Source: Embiotoca jacksoni
Lineage: Eukaryota > Chordata > Actinopteri > Embiotocidae
Direction of reading: 5' to 3'
Assembly: GCA_022577435.1 (NCBI GenBank)
Contig: JAKOON010000011.1
Coordinates: forward strand, 1,747,001-1,811,000
DNA length: 64,000 nt
The notes below the pieces were generated by a model. That model searched no databases. It was not told the DNA's origin and worked only from the letters and a program-made list of their open reading frames with translations. This document shows positions 1-9,940 of this stretch, in pieces. A program made the translations under genes and the position numbers. Every line of letters starts with the position of its first letter. The stretch's first letter is position 1.

Positions 1-62
1 GCACCCCGCTGCACGCCGCGGCCGAGGCGGGACACAAAGACATCTCCCACATGCTCGTACAG
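1..62 (+). CDS. ehmt1: ehmt1 exon: ankyrin repeat (partial at window edge)
   Basis: Read from base 3, the exon gives TPLHAAAEAGHKDISHMLVQ, the core of an ankyrin repeat (TPLHxAA motif). It ends in phase 0 at CAG followed by GT at 63. Its 5' boundary is outside the window. Confidence 0.93.
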
Positions 63-3000
63 GTCAGATTATATATCGGTGTAGTTTCTCCAGGTCTTCA
101 ATCAAATACTGAATAACTCTGATTATCTTCCTGTATCGGTAGCAGTTTACATTTGCTGTCTGATGTCTGACACTTCAGGCCGGTGCAAACTTGGACATGT
201 GTGATGAAGATCAGCGGACTCCACTGATGGAGGCCTGTGAGAACAACCACATGGAGGTGGTCCTGTACCTGCTGAGAGCTGGAGCCAGCGCCACGCATAA
301 GGTTGACTGGTTTCTTCACAACGAAGCTTTAAGAAGTGACACATGGTTTCTATTATTTGAAAGTGTTCATCTTAAAATGTAAAAGATGCTCAATAATCAC
401 ACTCTCTGCTGCTCTCAGGATGTTGAAGGGTTCACGTGTCTCCACCTGGCGGCAAAGTCTGGACATTACAAGATTGTTGAGCACCTTCTGTCCACAGGAC
501 TGATCAACATCAACTGTCAGGTCAGTACGACCACACGTCTCTATAAACTCCAGGGAGGGGCAACTAAATTGAAAGGAAAGGTTTGACTTTTTGGGAAGAT
601 TAATTGTTTTACTACACTTACCAGCGCCTCTAAAACTCATGAATTAATACGTTGTATCATCCTTATTCAGACTAACAAAAAAAAGTTTTACTCGCTTTTT
701 AGTCATCACCTTGAGGTTGACAGCAGAACGAAGAGCTTCTGCCCAGAGATACAGTGCCAGTATTAAACACGATACGATGCGTCAAATACTTTATTTAGAT
801 TTAAAAGTGTTGGTGGTTGAAGACAGAGTCTGCTTCCAGTCTTTATGTTACGCTATGCTAAGCTAACTGACCGCAGGCTGTAGCTTGAAGTTTATTGTAC
901 AGATGTAGGAATGGGCTCAATCTTTTCATCTAACTATCAATAAGGAAACGGATAAGTGTATTTTCCAAAATGACAAACTGTTTCTTTAAGGTCTTGCACT
1001 GAAGTGACTTCAACAAGTTGCATTAAGTCAAACCTGGATTGAAGAATCTTTGAGTATTTTATGATTGTAGAGAGATTATCTTTGGTTTGGGATTTTTTTT
1101 TAAAATATTCTCAACAAAAAAACTTCAAAGCTTTTCTAAAATGACATTTATAACATCGGAACCTTTACCACGATTCATTTAACATTTTTGTCAGTTCATA
1201 TATTCAGTTTTCTGCCCACCAACAAATCACTTTGCTCTGATTACTGTTTTTCTAAGGTTTAACAATAGCAATATAGGTTTTTGATGATTTGTATGTTTTC
1301 ATGAAATACATTATTTTGAATTCAATTTTATTTATATAGCACCAAATCACAACTTAAGTAATCTCGGGGCACGTTGCATACTAAGGTTTTGACCTTACAG
1401 CATTATAGAGAAACCCAACAACTCAATGAAACACGATGATTTAACAATTCCCACATGACAGACAGAAAGAGGAAGAAAACCTCCAACAGAACCAGACTCG
1501 TCTTCCTCGACCGGTTGGGTTGAGCGGAGAGCGGAGAGAGAAAAGAGCAGCAGAGAGAGACAGTAAACAGACAGTGGGCAGGTTGGTGGAGGCCGGAGGG
1601 ATAACTGCAGGAAGGTACAGGGAGAAAGAGGACGGAGACCTCATGTTATGCAGAAGTGGCTTATAAACCCGTGGAGAGTGAAAGAGAGAGGAGGAGAGTT
1701 GCTTTGTGTATCACGAGGAGTCCCTACAGCAGCGTAACTGAAGGTCCGCGGCCATTTGAGGCATCTGGTGCAGTGGTTAGCACTGTCACCTCACAGAAAA
1801 AAAGGTTCCGAGTTCGAATCCGGTCCTGGGCCTTTCTGTGCGGAGTTTGCATGTTCTCCCTGTGCTTGCGTGGGTTCTCTCCGGGTTCTCCGGCTTCCTC
1901 CCATCATCCAAAAACATGTACCTTAGGTCAGGTTACCTGGCGCCGCGCTAGTGGCAGCCTGCTGCAGCATCTCCCCCCTGAGAGCCCCCCTGCTGTAGTG
2001 AAGAAATTTCCCCTCGGGGATTAATAAAGTGTATAAAATCAAATAAAAAAATAACTATAAGTTTCATCAAAGAAGTCTTAAAAGAAGGGAGGGTGTCTGC
2101 CTCCCGACTTTAAACTTAAGTAGGGAGAATAAACCTGAGCACCAGAACGGAAACGGTGTTCTTAAGTTTAAACCAGAACTGGGAGCTGGTTCCAGAGGAG
2201 AGGAGCCGGAAAGCTGAAGGTTCTGGCTCCCGTTCTACTTTTAAAAACACACAAGCAGACCCGTTGGGATGATACGGAGATACGATCGAGCCTGGTCATT
2301 CAGGGCTTTCTATGTAACCAGAGGGATTTTTAATTCTATCCTGGATTCTGCATCGTTGAGAAGATATTATAAGAGAAATATGATCTCTCTTGCCAAATCG
2401 TGTCGCTGGAGTTATTGGGATGTCCTGAAAATAAGAAATGCCAATAGTCCAGCCTGGAAGTAATACATGTATGGACTAGTTTAACTCCAAGACAGGATGT
2501 TCGCAATGTTTTGACAATATTGCACAGGTGAAATCAGGCAGTTTTATGTGAGTTAAAAGACATCCTGGTTAAAAAAAAAAAAAAACATGTTTCCTCCTTT
2601 GCCTGGTTTCAGAATTAGGTTTCTGATTTATTTATTTTAAAATACTTTAAATCCTTATTTATTACTGTAGAGCTCTTTGTAATTGGTTTGAAATGTGGCC
2701 CATAAATAAAGTTATTATTTATTAATATGCAGTGAGGCCAGTAAATTAGACTGACAGCTGTGGGAGTTAAACAGAGCTAGGAGGAAGGACTGCACTGTGT
2801 CTGATGTGTCTTTGTGTGAGGTGTCTGACCTTGCTGTAAGTAGGAAGCCATCAGGACAGCTGTGATGTCATGACTGACCCAGTCTGTCCGAAAATAAACC
2901 TGAGCACCAGGAGGGAAACGGTGTTCTTAAGTTTAGAGACGGTTGTCAACGAGGACCGGAGAGCCAACGCTGTCGATCTTTTGAGGATTTTGTTTGGAAT

Positions 3001-3886
3001 CGCTGCCGTGTTGTCCTGTTTCATCTTAACTCGGCTGAGTTTGAAGTATTATTTGTTCCACAGGATGATGGCGGTTGGACAGCCATGATCTGGGCCACAG
3101 AGTACAAACACGTGGACCAGGTCGAGCTGCTTCTTACCAAAGGAGCCGACATCACCATCACGGACAAGGTGGGCTCAGAAGTCCGTTTTCCTCGTGTTTG
3201 ACATGCTTTACAGAAACAAAGTTTCGGCAACTGTTTGTTTGTGTTGTTTACTTTTCAGGAAGAAAACATCTGCCTTCACTGGGCTGCGTTCTCCGGCAGC
3301 GTGGAGATCGCCGAGCTGCTGCTGAACGCCCACTGTAACCTCCAGGCCGTCAACATCCACGGAGACTCGCCTCTGCACATCGCTGCACGGGAGAATCGCC
3401 TGGACTGTGTCACGTGAGTTACCAGCTCACCCAATTACTGGATTTAGCTCAAAACAAGAGGATGGACTCGGAGGAAGTGGGTTGTTGTGGATGATCAGTG
3501 AGAACGCGGCCTTTGTGTCCTCAGGCTCTTCCTGTCTCGAGGGGCAGATGTGTTTCTGAAGAACCGTGAGGGAGAAACTCCTCCGGACTGCTGCAGCCAC
3601 AACTCGAAGGCCTGGGCCGCCCTGCAGGCCAACAGGAAGGAGAGGGATGCCAACAACATCAGGCCGAGCCGAGCAGAAGAGAAAGTCCTTCACAGGTTGA
3701 ATTTATACTGGGAGGGATAAAGCGGACATTCAGAATATAAATAGCAGTGTTAAAAATGCACTGGGCTGTGTTGGGGCGGGCACACAAGTAGACAGCTAAA
3801 ATCATTACAGTCTTAACTCTGACTTTGTTCACTTGAACCTCAGCTTCAGATTTTGTTGTCTTTAAAAAGTTTGACAGTCCCTGACC

Positions 3887-3979
<93 letters not shown>

Positions 3980-6900
3980 TGATATAGCGCTGGGGCAGGA
4001 GCGAGTTCCCATTTCCTGCGTCAACTCTGTCGACGGTGATCATTACCCAGACGACTACAAATACATTTCTGAAAACTGCGTCACTTCCCCGATGAACATC
4101 GACAGGAACATAACACACTTACAGGTGAGTAAAACAAAAAAAAACATCTTATCAAGGATTTTAAAGTTGTTGTTTTTTTTTGTTTGTTTTTTTCTTATGT
4201 TTTGGTTGTGTGATGTGACCCATGTCATGTTTCTCTCCATCTTTTGCCAACAGTATTGTGTTTGTAAGGAAGACTGTTCTGCATGTATCTGCATGTGTGG
4301 ACAGCTCAGTCTGCGCTGCTGGTACGACAAGGTAAGAGCTAAATTACTACAAAGATCAAGTCTTCTTTAACGAGGCCAGAAGTATGTGGACACTAGGGCT
4401 GTCATTATTGAATGTTTCATTCAAATGATTGAAATTGACTTGTCTTTTTCTGCCCATTTTCTGCTACTATTATAATATCAACCTAACCATACTTTAATAA
4501 TAGATGTACACCTCATGAAGAAGAAGAGCAACTTCTTGGCATATAACATATAAATAGAGCATTTGACCTCCGCCTTTATTTTTTTTTTTTTCTGCAGATC
4601 TACCAAAACACCAAGTTATTTGTGCGCTTATTTTTTTCAATTGGCTTAAAACCAAAATGTTCCCTCAGCAGCGCTGTGATGTTTAGCTTTACAACTAAAA
4701 CCATGATGTATGTCAACAGATGCTCATCAAAATGTGGTCAAAAATATTAAAAGTTATGCGCCTCCATGTTAACAGTTGGTGGAGCTAAATTTCCACTCGT
4801 GTCATTAAACCACAGGAGGGGAAGAAATGAGTTGATGTCATTAAAACGGCGTTAATCAAACTAAATGAGGGAAAACATGGAAATCAGACGTTTGTTAGTT
4901 TCACAGCTGTTTTTATACAGATGATCAGAAATGACCTTCAATATGCAAAATGATTTCAATCAGCTGAAATTATCATGATCAGTGGTTGAAGAAGTACTTA
5001 GAACTTTTACTTACTTACTAAAAGCAGCCATGAAAAAATGTTAAGTAAAAGTACGTAAGTAGTGTTTGCAAAATGCACTTTAAGTATCAAAAGTAGAAAT
5101 ACTCATTATGCAAAATGTCCCAGTTTCAACTGTTATATTCATCATGTGGAAAGTATTGGAATATTATTTGTCTGACATGAACATGTGAGCAGCATTTTAA
5201 TGTTGTTAAAGCTAATTTCAATACATGATACATGTACAATTGAAGTATCACAATGCACATGCAACAAAATGGTCATGGATTTTACATTTGAAATACTAAT
5301 TTTAAAAGTAACGGGTAACTACAGCTGTAATAAATGCAGCGGGAAAAAAAAGTACATTATTTCCAACTGGACGTATAAAGTAACAGAAAATGGAAATACT
5401 CAAGTAAAGTAGACGTGCCTCTTGATTGGACTTGAGTACAGTATTTGAGTATTGTGAGTACATGTACTTGGTTACATTCCACCGCTGTATGCAGAATACT
5501 GGATGTGTATTTTGTCGTGTTCAGAGCGGGCGTCTTCTCCCCGAGTTCTGCCGCGAGGAGCCTCCTCTCATCTTCGAGTGTAACCACGCCTGCTCCTGTT
5601 GGAGGACCTGCAAGAACCGCGTGGTACAAAACGGACTCAGGTATCTGAAATATACACCACGTAAACAAAACTACACAAATTCAGTCAGCTGTTTTAAGCA
5701 GGGCAGTGGGGGAAGAACAAAAAAAGTGCACCTGTAAAGAGGTTATCTTTACTTCAGTCATTTGAGTTTCTGTAGACAGAGTTGAGTAATGTGCACCTAC
5801 AAACACAAGAGGACAGTTCCAGCCTGAGAAAAGATTTCACTCCTGACAACATCTCTGTCGGTGGAACTGAGCAGGAGGCACCGTAGGAAGATGTGACCTG
5901 TCAGGCCGTACGGGGATACAAGTGTTCATGTGATGTGCAGCAGTTCGTTGTGTGTGAACGTTAAACACCGACTTCAGTGTTGCTTAAAGATGTCGATCCT
6001 GCAGGACCCGACTTCAGCTGTTCAGGACCAGTAAGAAAGGCTGGGGTGTCCGCACACTGCAGGACATACCACAGGGGAGCTTCATATGCGAGTAAGTCAA
6101 ACACTGTTTGGAGGATCTTGTACTTCTGAGTCTTTTTATTGGAGTTATTTGTTCGTCCTGTGACTCAGTCTTTCAGTATTTTCCAACATAGTTTTAATCC
6201 AGAAAAAAAAAAATAACTTGCCAGTTTCTCCACAGGCGTTAACCACAAAAAAACACACAGAAGTGCAACACAGCCACAGCTTGCATCCTCACAGATCTAG
6301 AAGTCATTAAAACATATTTAGAAATGTGGACATAATATGGAGACAGCCATGTTGTATTGCATTTATCTAACCGTACACATGCAGCTTCTGCATCTCCTGC
6401 CAGATGGTTGTAGCTCCGACTGTGAACGCAGCATCACGATACTTTCTGCTTCATCATGTTCAGGAGAGCTGTTGTGCCAATCACTATCCTGCTCGTATGT
6501 GTCGAGTGTTTCTGGTGCCATTTCAAAAACATGTTGGCTAACAAACAAAAAAACACCTCGGTGTCCTTTGACAGTTAAAGTTAAGGAGAGTTCCTGATCT
6601 TTACATTGTCGACTGAATAAAATAAAGTTGCTGCAGGCAGTGTGCTGGACCTGTTTTTTTTATTTTTTATTTTATTTTAACTCGCATGTGTTGGCCAAGA
6701 AAGTTTAGTCCTTAAAGGCTAGGCCTGCTGTCATTCTATATTTTTTTTCATGATAGTTCGGTGTTGAATAATGTACGTGCGGTGTCATTTATTTAATTGA
6801 AAATAACTTTCAAAAATCTCACAGGTCTACAGGCGAGACTGTTAAATCTTTGAAGCTCGGTATCTCCCAACTGCAGTTTTCCCAAATTAAACCTTCTAAT

Positions 6901-8699
6901 TCCACTTTGATGACATGTGACGTGCTGTAAACAGCGTCGGTGTTGAAATGAATGCAGCCGCTGACAGGTCGTCTGCCTTTGAACAGGTACGTAGGTGAGA
7001 TCATCTCCGAGGCAGAAGCGGAGATGAGGCAGAACGACGCGTACCTGTTCAGTCTGGATGATAAGGTAAAAGAAAAGGTTCACTGCAAACTAGTTCTAAA
7101 ATAAATGTGTGGAGGGAAATCTTACAAGAATTCAAATCTTCCCTTTGAATGTTTTCCAGTTATGACAGTAACATTATATTTGATCCTTCCATGCAGAATC
7201 GTCTTCAACTGCACACTTGCAGCTTTTTTGTTTTTTTTGTTTTTGTTTGTTTGATCCTTTCATTTATTTCCCCTCCCAGCCACAAGATCTCTACTGCATC
7301 GATGCCCGTTTCTATGGCAACGTCAGCCGCTTCCTCAACCACATGTGCGAGCCAAACTTGTTCGCCTGTCGAGTGTTCACAACGCACCAGGACCTTCGGT
7401 TCCCACACATTGCCTTCTTTGCCAGTGAAAACATCAAGGCTGGAGAAGAGCTCGGGTACGTCTTTGAATTTTTGTTTTGCCACTTTGATGTCATGTCTTT
7501 GTTCTCGTTTAACGTGTAGATGCAAATTCAATACAATAAAATACAAAAATGAACAATAACAGGATAATAAGCAATAAACAAACAAATGTACACGTGCACA
7601 AATAGTATGATAACACAAAATGATCAAATTTTAGGCAACGTGCTCTCTCTCGCACCGTTAATGAAGGTGAAACCTATTTCGTGGATCTTCCCCATGATTC
7701 AGATCCACTCTGAAGTTGAATGGCTTCTTTGGCCCCCGCTGCACACTTCCACACAGTCTCATGACAATCAGGCCTCTCGTTTTCCTGTAGTTCTGCTGAC
7801 AAACGGACAAACTGCACCTCCTCGGTGGAGGTGAATATTGTGCTTCTCCGTTGATTGTGATGATAAATGCAGGCCATTTTATTCTGTTTACAAACGTATT
7901 GATGTCGGCAGCATTCGGCGCCGCAGTACGACACGTCGTCAGCCGGTTCAGAGCTACGGCAGCCTGATGTCCTGCAGTCTGACACCGATCGGGACAAAGA
8001 GCTGAACTTTAACAGTCTAAGCGAACAACGTTGTGTGTATTGTGTGCGCAAATTCACTTTTACTAGTTCAACATGAGACGACATGAACAAAGTAAGACAC
8101 GTGGTTCAAAGGTGCTTTGGCTCTTAAATAATCGTAAGTGTGTTTTAAAACCAATCAGAGCGTCCGCCCCCTTTCTCTTAAAGAGACAGGTGTGCTTACA
8201 CCTGCTGGATCGCTATTATAACAGCAGATTTGCCAAGTAGAAGGAAATAACTCTTCCCTGCAGTACAAACAGATCTGCTCATTCACAGATTCATGTTCAC
8301 AACAATAATCTTTCACGATGTAATCATTTTATTTTGAATCTTTTGCGTCTTTGTGCTGCTGCATGTCCCCGTGTGTGTAACGAGTAGTTCTTTCTATTTG
8401 TTGTGTTTTTTTTGTTGTTTTTTTTAAACCTGGGTGTCATTTTTATTACCCACGTTAGATTTGTCAGCACTTTCCCTTAAACATTCGTATTTTCATGTTC
8501 CCCTCTCAGATTTAACTATGGCGACCACTTCTGGGAAGTCAAAAGCAAACTGTTCAGCTGCGAATGTGGCTCCTCCAAGTGCAAGTACTCATCAGCGGCC
8601 CTGGCGTCCCTGCAGGCAGACAGCACACCGGAGGGCCAGCAGCAGCCCAGCGCGTTGCCCGACACCAGCTCTTCCAACAGTCCCTCCAGTCCCTCCTAA
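1..8699 (+). CDS. ehmt1: ehmt1 (GLP) histone H3K9 methyltransferase, 3' part, 13 exons
   Basis: This gene encodes a nuclear lysine methyltransferase that places mono- and dimethyl marks on histone H3 lysine 9, usually as a heterodimer with EHMT2/G9a. Coding exons: 1-62, 179-301, 419-520, 3064-3168, 3259-3413, 3525-3695, 3980-4124, 4254-4331, 5525-5640, 6005-6091, 6987-7065, 7280-7455, 8510-8699. They join in one frame to 528 residues plus TAA; the 5' part lies outside the window. All introns are GT-AG. Domain order is ankyrin repeats (first six exons), pre-SET cysteine cluster, SET with the NHMCEPN motif, and post-SET CECGSSKC. The tail LPDTSS resembles human GLP, and cacna1b as neighbour favours ehmt1 over ehmt2. 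Which teleost paralogue (a or b) it is cannot be decided. An oddity is FNYG where human GLP has FDYG. Confidence 0.97.
179..301 (+). CDS. ehmt1: ehmt1 exon: ankyrin repeat
   Basis: The exon has 41 codons in phase 0 at both ends, from AGANLDMCDEDQRTPLMEAC to GASATHK. The acceptor is TTCAG at 174-178 and the donor is GT at 302. It encodes one ankyrin repeat of the histone-reading domain. The reading frame continues from the exon at 1-62. Confidence 0.95.
419..520 (+). CDS. ehmt1: ehmt1 exon: ankyrin repeat
   Basis: The exon has 34 codons in phase 0. It contains the typical ankyrin run CLHLAAKSGHYKIVEHLL and ends ININCQ, which aligns with human GLP at MDVNCQ. The acceptor is CTCTCAG at 412-418 and the donor is GTCAGT at 521. 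A 2.5 kb repeat-filled intron follows. Confidence 0.96.
521..1314. other. ehmt1 intron, first part, no feature seen
   Basis: This is AT-rich intronic sequence after the donor at 521. I see no exon, RNA gene or recognisable repeat in it. Confidence 0.6.
1315..1660 (+). repeat. Teleost interspersed repeat (ATTTATATAGCACCAAATCA type)
   Basis: The segment begins TTCAATTTTATTTATATAGC and continues through GGAAGAAAACCTCCAACAGA and ACCGGTTGGG. I recognise these words from a repeat that is very common in fish genomes. Its class is not certain. Sequence at about 2175-2265 (GAGCTGGTTCCAGAGGAGAG) looks like a later part of the same consensus, so the SINE at 1757-2052 may split it. Confidence 0.6.
1757..2052 (+). 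mobile_element. tRNA-derived SINE, copy 1
   Basis: This short interspersed element has an internal RNA polymerase III promoter. Box A TGGTGCAGTGG (1766-1776) fits TRGYNNANNNG exactly, and box B AGTTCGAATCC (1811-1821) differs from consensus in its first base only. The body contains GCGGAGTTTGCATGTTCTCC. The 3' tail ends TTCCCCTCGGGGATTAATAA and an A-rich stretch. It is nearly identical to the copy at 27936. No clear target-site duplication was found. Confidence 0.85.
2109..2172. repeat. 12-bp perfect inverted repeat around a duplicated segment
   Basis: TTTAAACTTAAG at 2109-2120 is the exact reverse complement of CTTAAGTTTAAA at 2161-2172, with 40 bases between them. The segment 2128-2170 recurs at 2893-2935 with 2 mismatches in 43 bases. 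It probably comes from interspersed-repeat sequence in this intron. Confidence 0.6.
2173..2892. other. ehmt1 intron, middle part
   Basis: The first ~100 bases look like the continuation of the fish repeat seen at 1315. The rest is AT-rich with an A run near 2571-2584. I see no exon. Confidence 0.5.
2893..2935 (+). repeat. Second copy of a 43-bp direct repeat
   Basis: This matches 2128-2170 at 41 of 43 positions; both contain AATAAACCTGAGCACCAG and GGTGTTCTTAAGTTTA. It lies 0.76 kb downstream in the same ehmt1 intron, and the flanking arm that would complete the inverted repeat is missing here. Confidence 0.7.
3064..3168 (+). CDS. ehmt1: ehmt1 exon: ankyrin repeat with methyl-lysine cage residues
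   Basis: The exon has 35 codons: GGWTAMIWATEYKHVD, then LLLTKGADITITDK. The two tryptophans and the glutamate of this segment correspond to the aromatic cage by which GLP/G9a ankyrin repeats bind mono- and dimethylated H3K9. That role is family knowledge; the residues themselves are visible here. Phase is 0 at both ends. Confidence 0.96.
3259..3413 (+). CDS. ehmt1: ehmt1 exon: two ankyrin repeats
   Basis: The exon starts EENICLHWAAFSGSVEIAEL, where the tryptophan completes the cage, and continues into HGDSPLHIAARENRLDCV. It is 155 bases long and ends two bases into a codon, before GTGAGT at 3414. It is nearly identical in sequence to human GLP over this stretch. Confidence 0.97.
3525..3695 (+). 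CDS. ehmt1: ehmt1 exon: last ankyrin repeat and linker to pre-SET
   Basis: The exon completes the split Thr codon and reads LFLSRGADVFLKNREGETPP, then a charged linker ending EEKVLH. The linker diverges from human GLP, as expected for a connector. It ends two bases into a codon (AG), and the next exon supplies T to make Ser. The donor is GTTGAA at 3696. Confidence 0.94.
3889..3977 (+). repeat. (TG)44 microsatellite at a splice acceptor
   Basis: An uninterrupted TG dinucleotide tract of 89 bases ends one base before the AG (3978-3979) that opens the ehmt1 exon at 3980. It takes the place of the usual polypyrimidine tract. The sense transcript would be a long UG repeat. Confidence 0.98.
3980..4124 (+). 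CDS. ehmt1: ehmt1 exon: N-terminal part of pre-SET
   Basis: After the shared Ser codon the exon reads DIALGQERVPISCVNSVDGD and ends NCVTSPMNIDRNITHLQ, matching human GLP. The acceptor AG at 3978-3979 is preceded directly by an 89-base TG repeat and has no ordinary polypyrimidine tract. The donor is GTGAGT at 4125. The first zinc-cluster cysteines lie here. Confidence 0.96.
4254..4331 (+). CDS. ehmt1: ehmt1 exon: pre-SET zinc cluster
   Basis: The exon has 26 codons, YCVCKEDCSACICMCGQ then LSLRCWYDK. The dense cysteines form part of the triangular three-zinc, nine-cysteine cluster typical of SUV39/G9a pre-SET domains. Phase is 0 at both ends; the acceptor is CAACAG and the donor GTAAGA. Confidence 0.97.
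4332..4979. other. ehmt1 intron with repeat-like sequence
   Basis: ACTAGGGCTGTCATTATTGA near 4391 resembles the ends of fish inverted-terminal elements. The rest to 4979 is AT-rich and shows no exon. The repeat assignment is tentative. Confidence 0.4.
4980..5487. mobile_element. 508-bp short inverted-terminal element (AGTACTT type)
   Basis: The left end CAGTGGTTGAAGAAGTACTT is an imperfect inverse of the right end GTACTTGGTTACATTCCACC followed by GCTG. Internal words such as AAGTATCAAAAGTAGAAATA and GAAATACTCAAGTAAAGTA are ones I know from a very abundant percomorph repeat. It has no coding capacity, so it is a MITE-like passenger. It ends 37 bases before an ehmt1 exon. Confidence 0.8.
5525..5640 (+). 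CDS. ehmt1: ehmt1 exon: pre-SET C-terminal half
   Basis: The exon reads SGRLLPEFCREEPPLIFECN, then HACSCWRTCKNRVVQNGL, completing the zinc cluster. It ends two bases into an Arg codon. Its acceptor is TTCAG at 5520-5524, only 37 bases after the end of an inserted 508-base repeat element. Confidence 0.97.
5641..6004. other. ehmt1 intron, nothing seen
   Basis: This is an ordinary GT-AG intron (GTATCT to CTGCAG). I see no repeat or RNA gene in it. Confidence 0.7.
6005..6091 (+). CDS. ehmt1: ehmt1 exon: start of SET domain
   Basis: The exon reads TRLQLFRTSKKGWGVRTLQD then IPQGSFICE. GWGVR is the SET-domain turn that contributes to S-adenosylmethionine binding. It starts one base into the split Arg codon and ends two bases into Glu, before GTAAGT at 6092. 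Confidence 0.97.
6092..6986. other. ehmt1 intron, nothing clear
   Basis: This GT-AG intron (GTAAGT to GAACAG) has A and T runs near 6205 and 6654-6677. Open frames at 6337-6597 and 6793-7083 have no recognisable product. Confidence 0.6.
6987..7065 (+). CDS. ehmt1: ehmt1 exon: SET domain
   Basis: The exon reads YVGEIISEAEAEMRQNDAYL then FSLDDK and matches human GLP YVGELISDSEADVR. It starts with the G of the split Glu codon after GAACAG and ends in phase 0 before GTAAAA. Confidence 0.96.
7280..7455 (+). CDS. ehmt1: ehmt1 exon: SET catalytic core
   Basis: The exon carries YCIDARFYGNVSRFLNHMCE and then PNL. NHxCxPN is the knot-like SET signature that binds cofactor and forms the active site. 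HQDLRFPHIAFFA and AGEELG follow. It ends two bases into a Gly codon before GTACGT at 7456. The acceptor tract CCCCTCCCAG is a normal pyrimidine tract. Confidence 0.98.
7456..8509. other. Last ehmt1 intron, with repeat remnant near 7640-7830
   Basis: On the minus strand, AGTGGATCTGAATCATGGGG followed by AGATCC, and GGCCTGATTGTCATGAGACT, resemble a common fish repeat built around GGATCCGGATCACGGGG. The 138-residue minus-strand open frame at 7674-8090 falls in this area and is probably repeat-derived. The intron ends CCCTCTCAG. Confidence 0.45.
8510..8699 (+). CDS. ehmt1: ehmt1 last exon: end of SET, post-SET, stop
   Basis: After the split Gly codon the exon reads FNYGDHFWEVKSKLFSCECG and then SSKCKYSSAALASLQ. 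The CxCxxxxC of the post-SET closes the substrate channel with a zinc. The serine-rich tail ends at TAA (8697-8699). The second residue is Asn (codon AAC), where human GLP and G9a have Asp (FDYG). Confidence 0.97.
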
Positions 8700-9364
8700 A
8701 ACACTCCACACACTAAAGTTTGGCTACACAAAGTCCGGATCGACAGACACGTGGGGACGCTCGACCCCCGTCCTCCTTGAGCTTTTATCGATGAACTTGT
8801 ACTGTATTTCCATTTCCGATTAAAACCATGGACCACCGACCTTCATGAAAACCTGTAAACTTTGTTACACCGAACCAAATGCACAGTGAAATCCTAGAGG
8901 GACTCGGAGCTCCTTTATTCCACCTTGCGTAAGATGAGCAGCCGGAGGCGGAGTCATCTCGCACAGCAAACACCACAGGGACACTTACATCTTTACATTT
9001 CATACGTAACTTTGCTGGGAAGAAGAAACTGTGCATTTCGACTTTCTTTTTTAAGATACCTGGTTGGCATTGTTAAAATTGATTTTGTAAGGGTCATGAT
9101 GAAGGAATTTGGGGGTCGTTGATTTGGGGATCGTTGTCTTTTGCGAGGACAACCTCAACAGACAGCTCGGTGTAACTCTTTTGACTTTTGAGGTCATTTA
9201 CCGTGAACCATTCCAGCAAAATTAGCTGATAAATATTGAATTATGTTGCCACATTTTTTTTTTTGTCATTTCATCTTTCTTGTAGTATTTGAAAGGACAT
9301 TCCCCACAGCTGAAGATAAATTAACAAAAATTATGTAAAAGACAAAGAAGTGGTGGAAGTAGAC

Positions 9365-9402
9365 TTTTTTTTTTTTTTTTTTTTTTTTCTTTTTTTTTTT
9401 TT
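9365..9402 (+). repeat. T-rich homopolymer run
   Basis: The run is almost pure T, broken by one C at 9389. It lies within the inferred ehmt1 3' UTR and may be the tail of a minus-strand insertion or simple slippage. Confidence 0.9.
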
Positions 9403-9940
9403 GTGTTAAGTTACGACTCATTGATCGAGTATCGGTTGTGGGATAGAAAGATGCTGAAGCATTCCTCAGAAACGAGGCGTCTAGTCTGAATAAATTGCTG
9501 ACGTTCTTATTGAGCATGTTGAAATATGTCAGATGTTTTTCCACAGTTCTGGAGGAATTGATTCTCAAAACGGAAAATTGGTCAGAAAAAAAAAACAGGA
9601 AAATGGTGCTGACAAAAGGTTTTTACTTTTGTTTTCATTTTTATTACCCAAGTGAACATAGTTTGTAAAATAAGAGAATGTTTTTAATTTTTTTATGTTG
9701 AAATTTATCTCCAGTTTTCTAATCGTAGTTATTGTAGTTAGATTTTAATTTTGTTTCATGATTTTGCTGAAAGAAGCCAAGCCGTCATTTTAAATGTTGT
9801 TAGTAAAGCAGTGACTGTTGTGCAAAGTCTTGAAAGGTATAAATGAAAAACAAAAAAAGGTTATAAAAATGCACTTCCATTACGTTCTGTTACATATTTC
9901 TGGACCGTGAACCATCCATCTGATTGGTTGTATCTTTTTC

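Noticed and set aside
1656..2024. 122-codon open frame in an ehmt1 intron
   Set aside because: It coincides with the SINE at 1757-2052. The copy at 27936 gives similar spurious frames.
3894..4370. Long + strand open frame of alternating Cys-Val running into pre-SET sequence
   Set aside because: The Cys-Val part is just the TG repeat read in frame. The real exon begins after AG at 3979 and stops at the donor at 4125.
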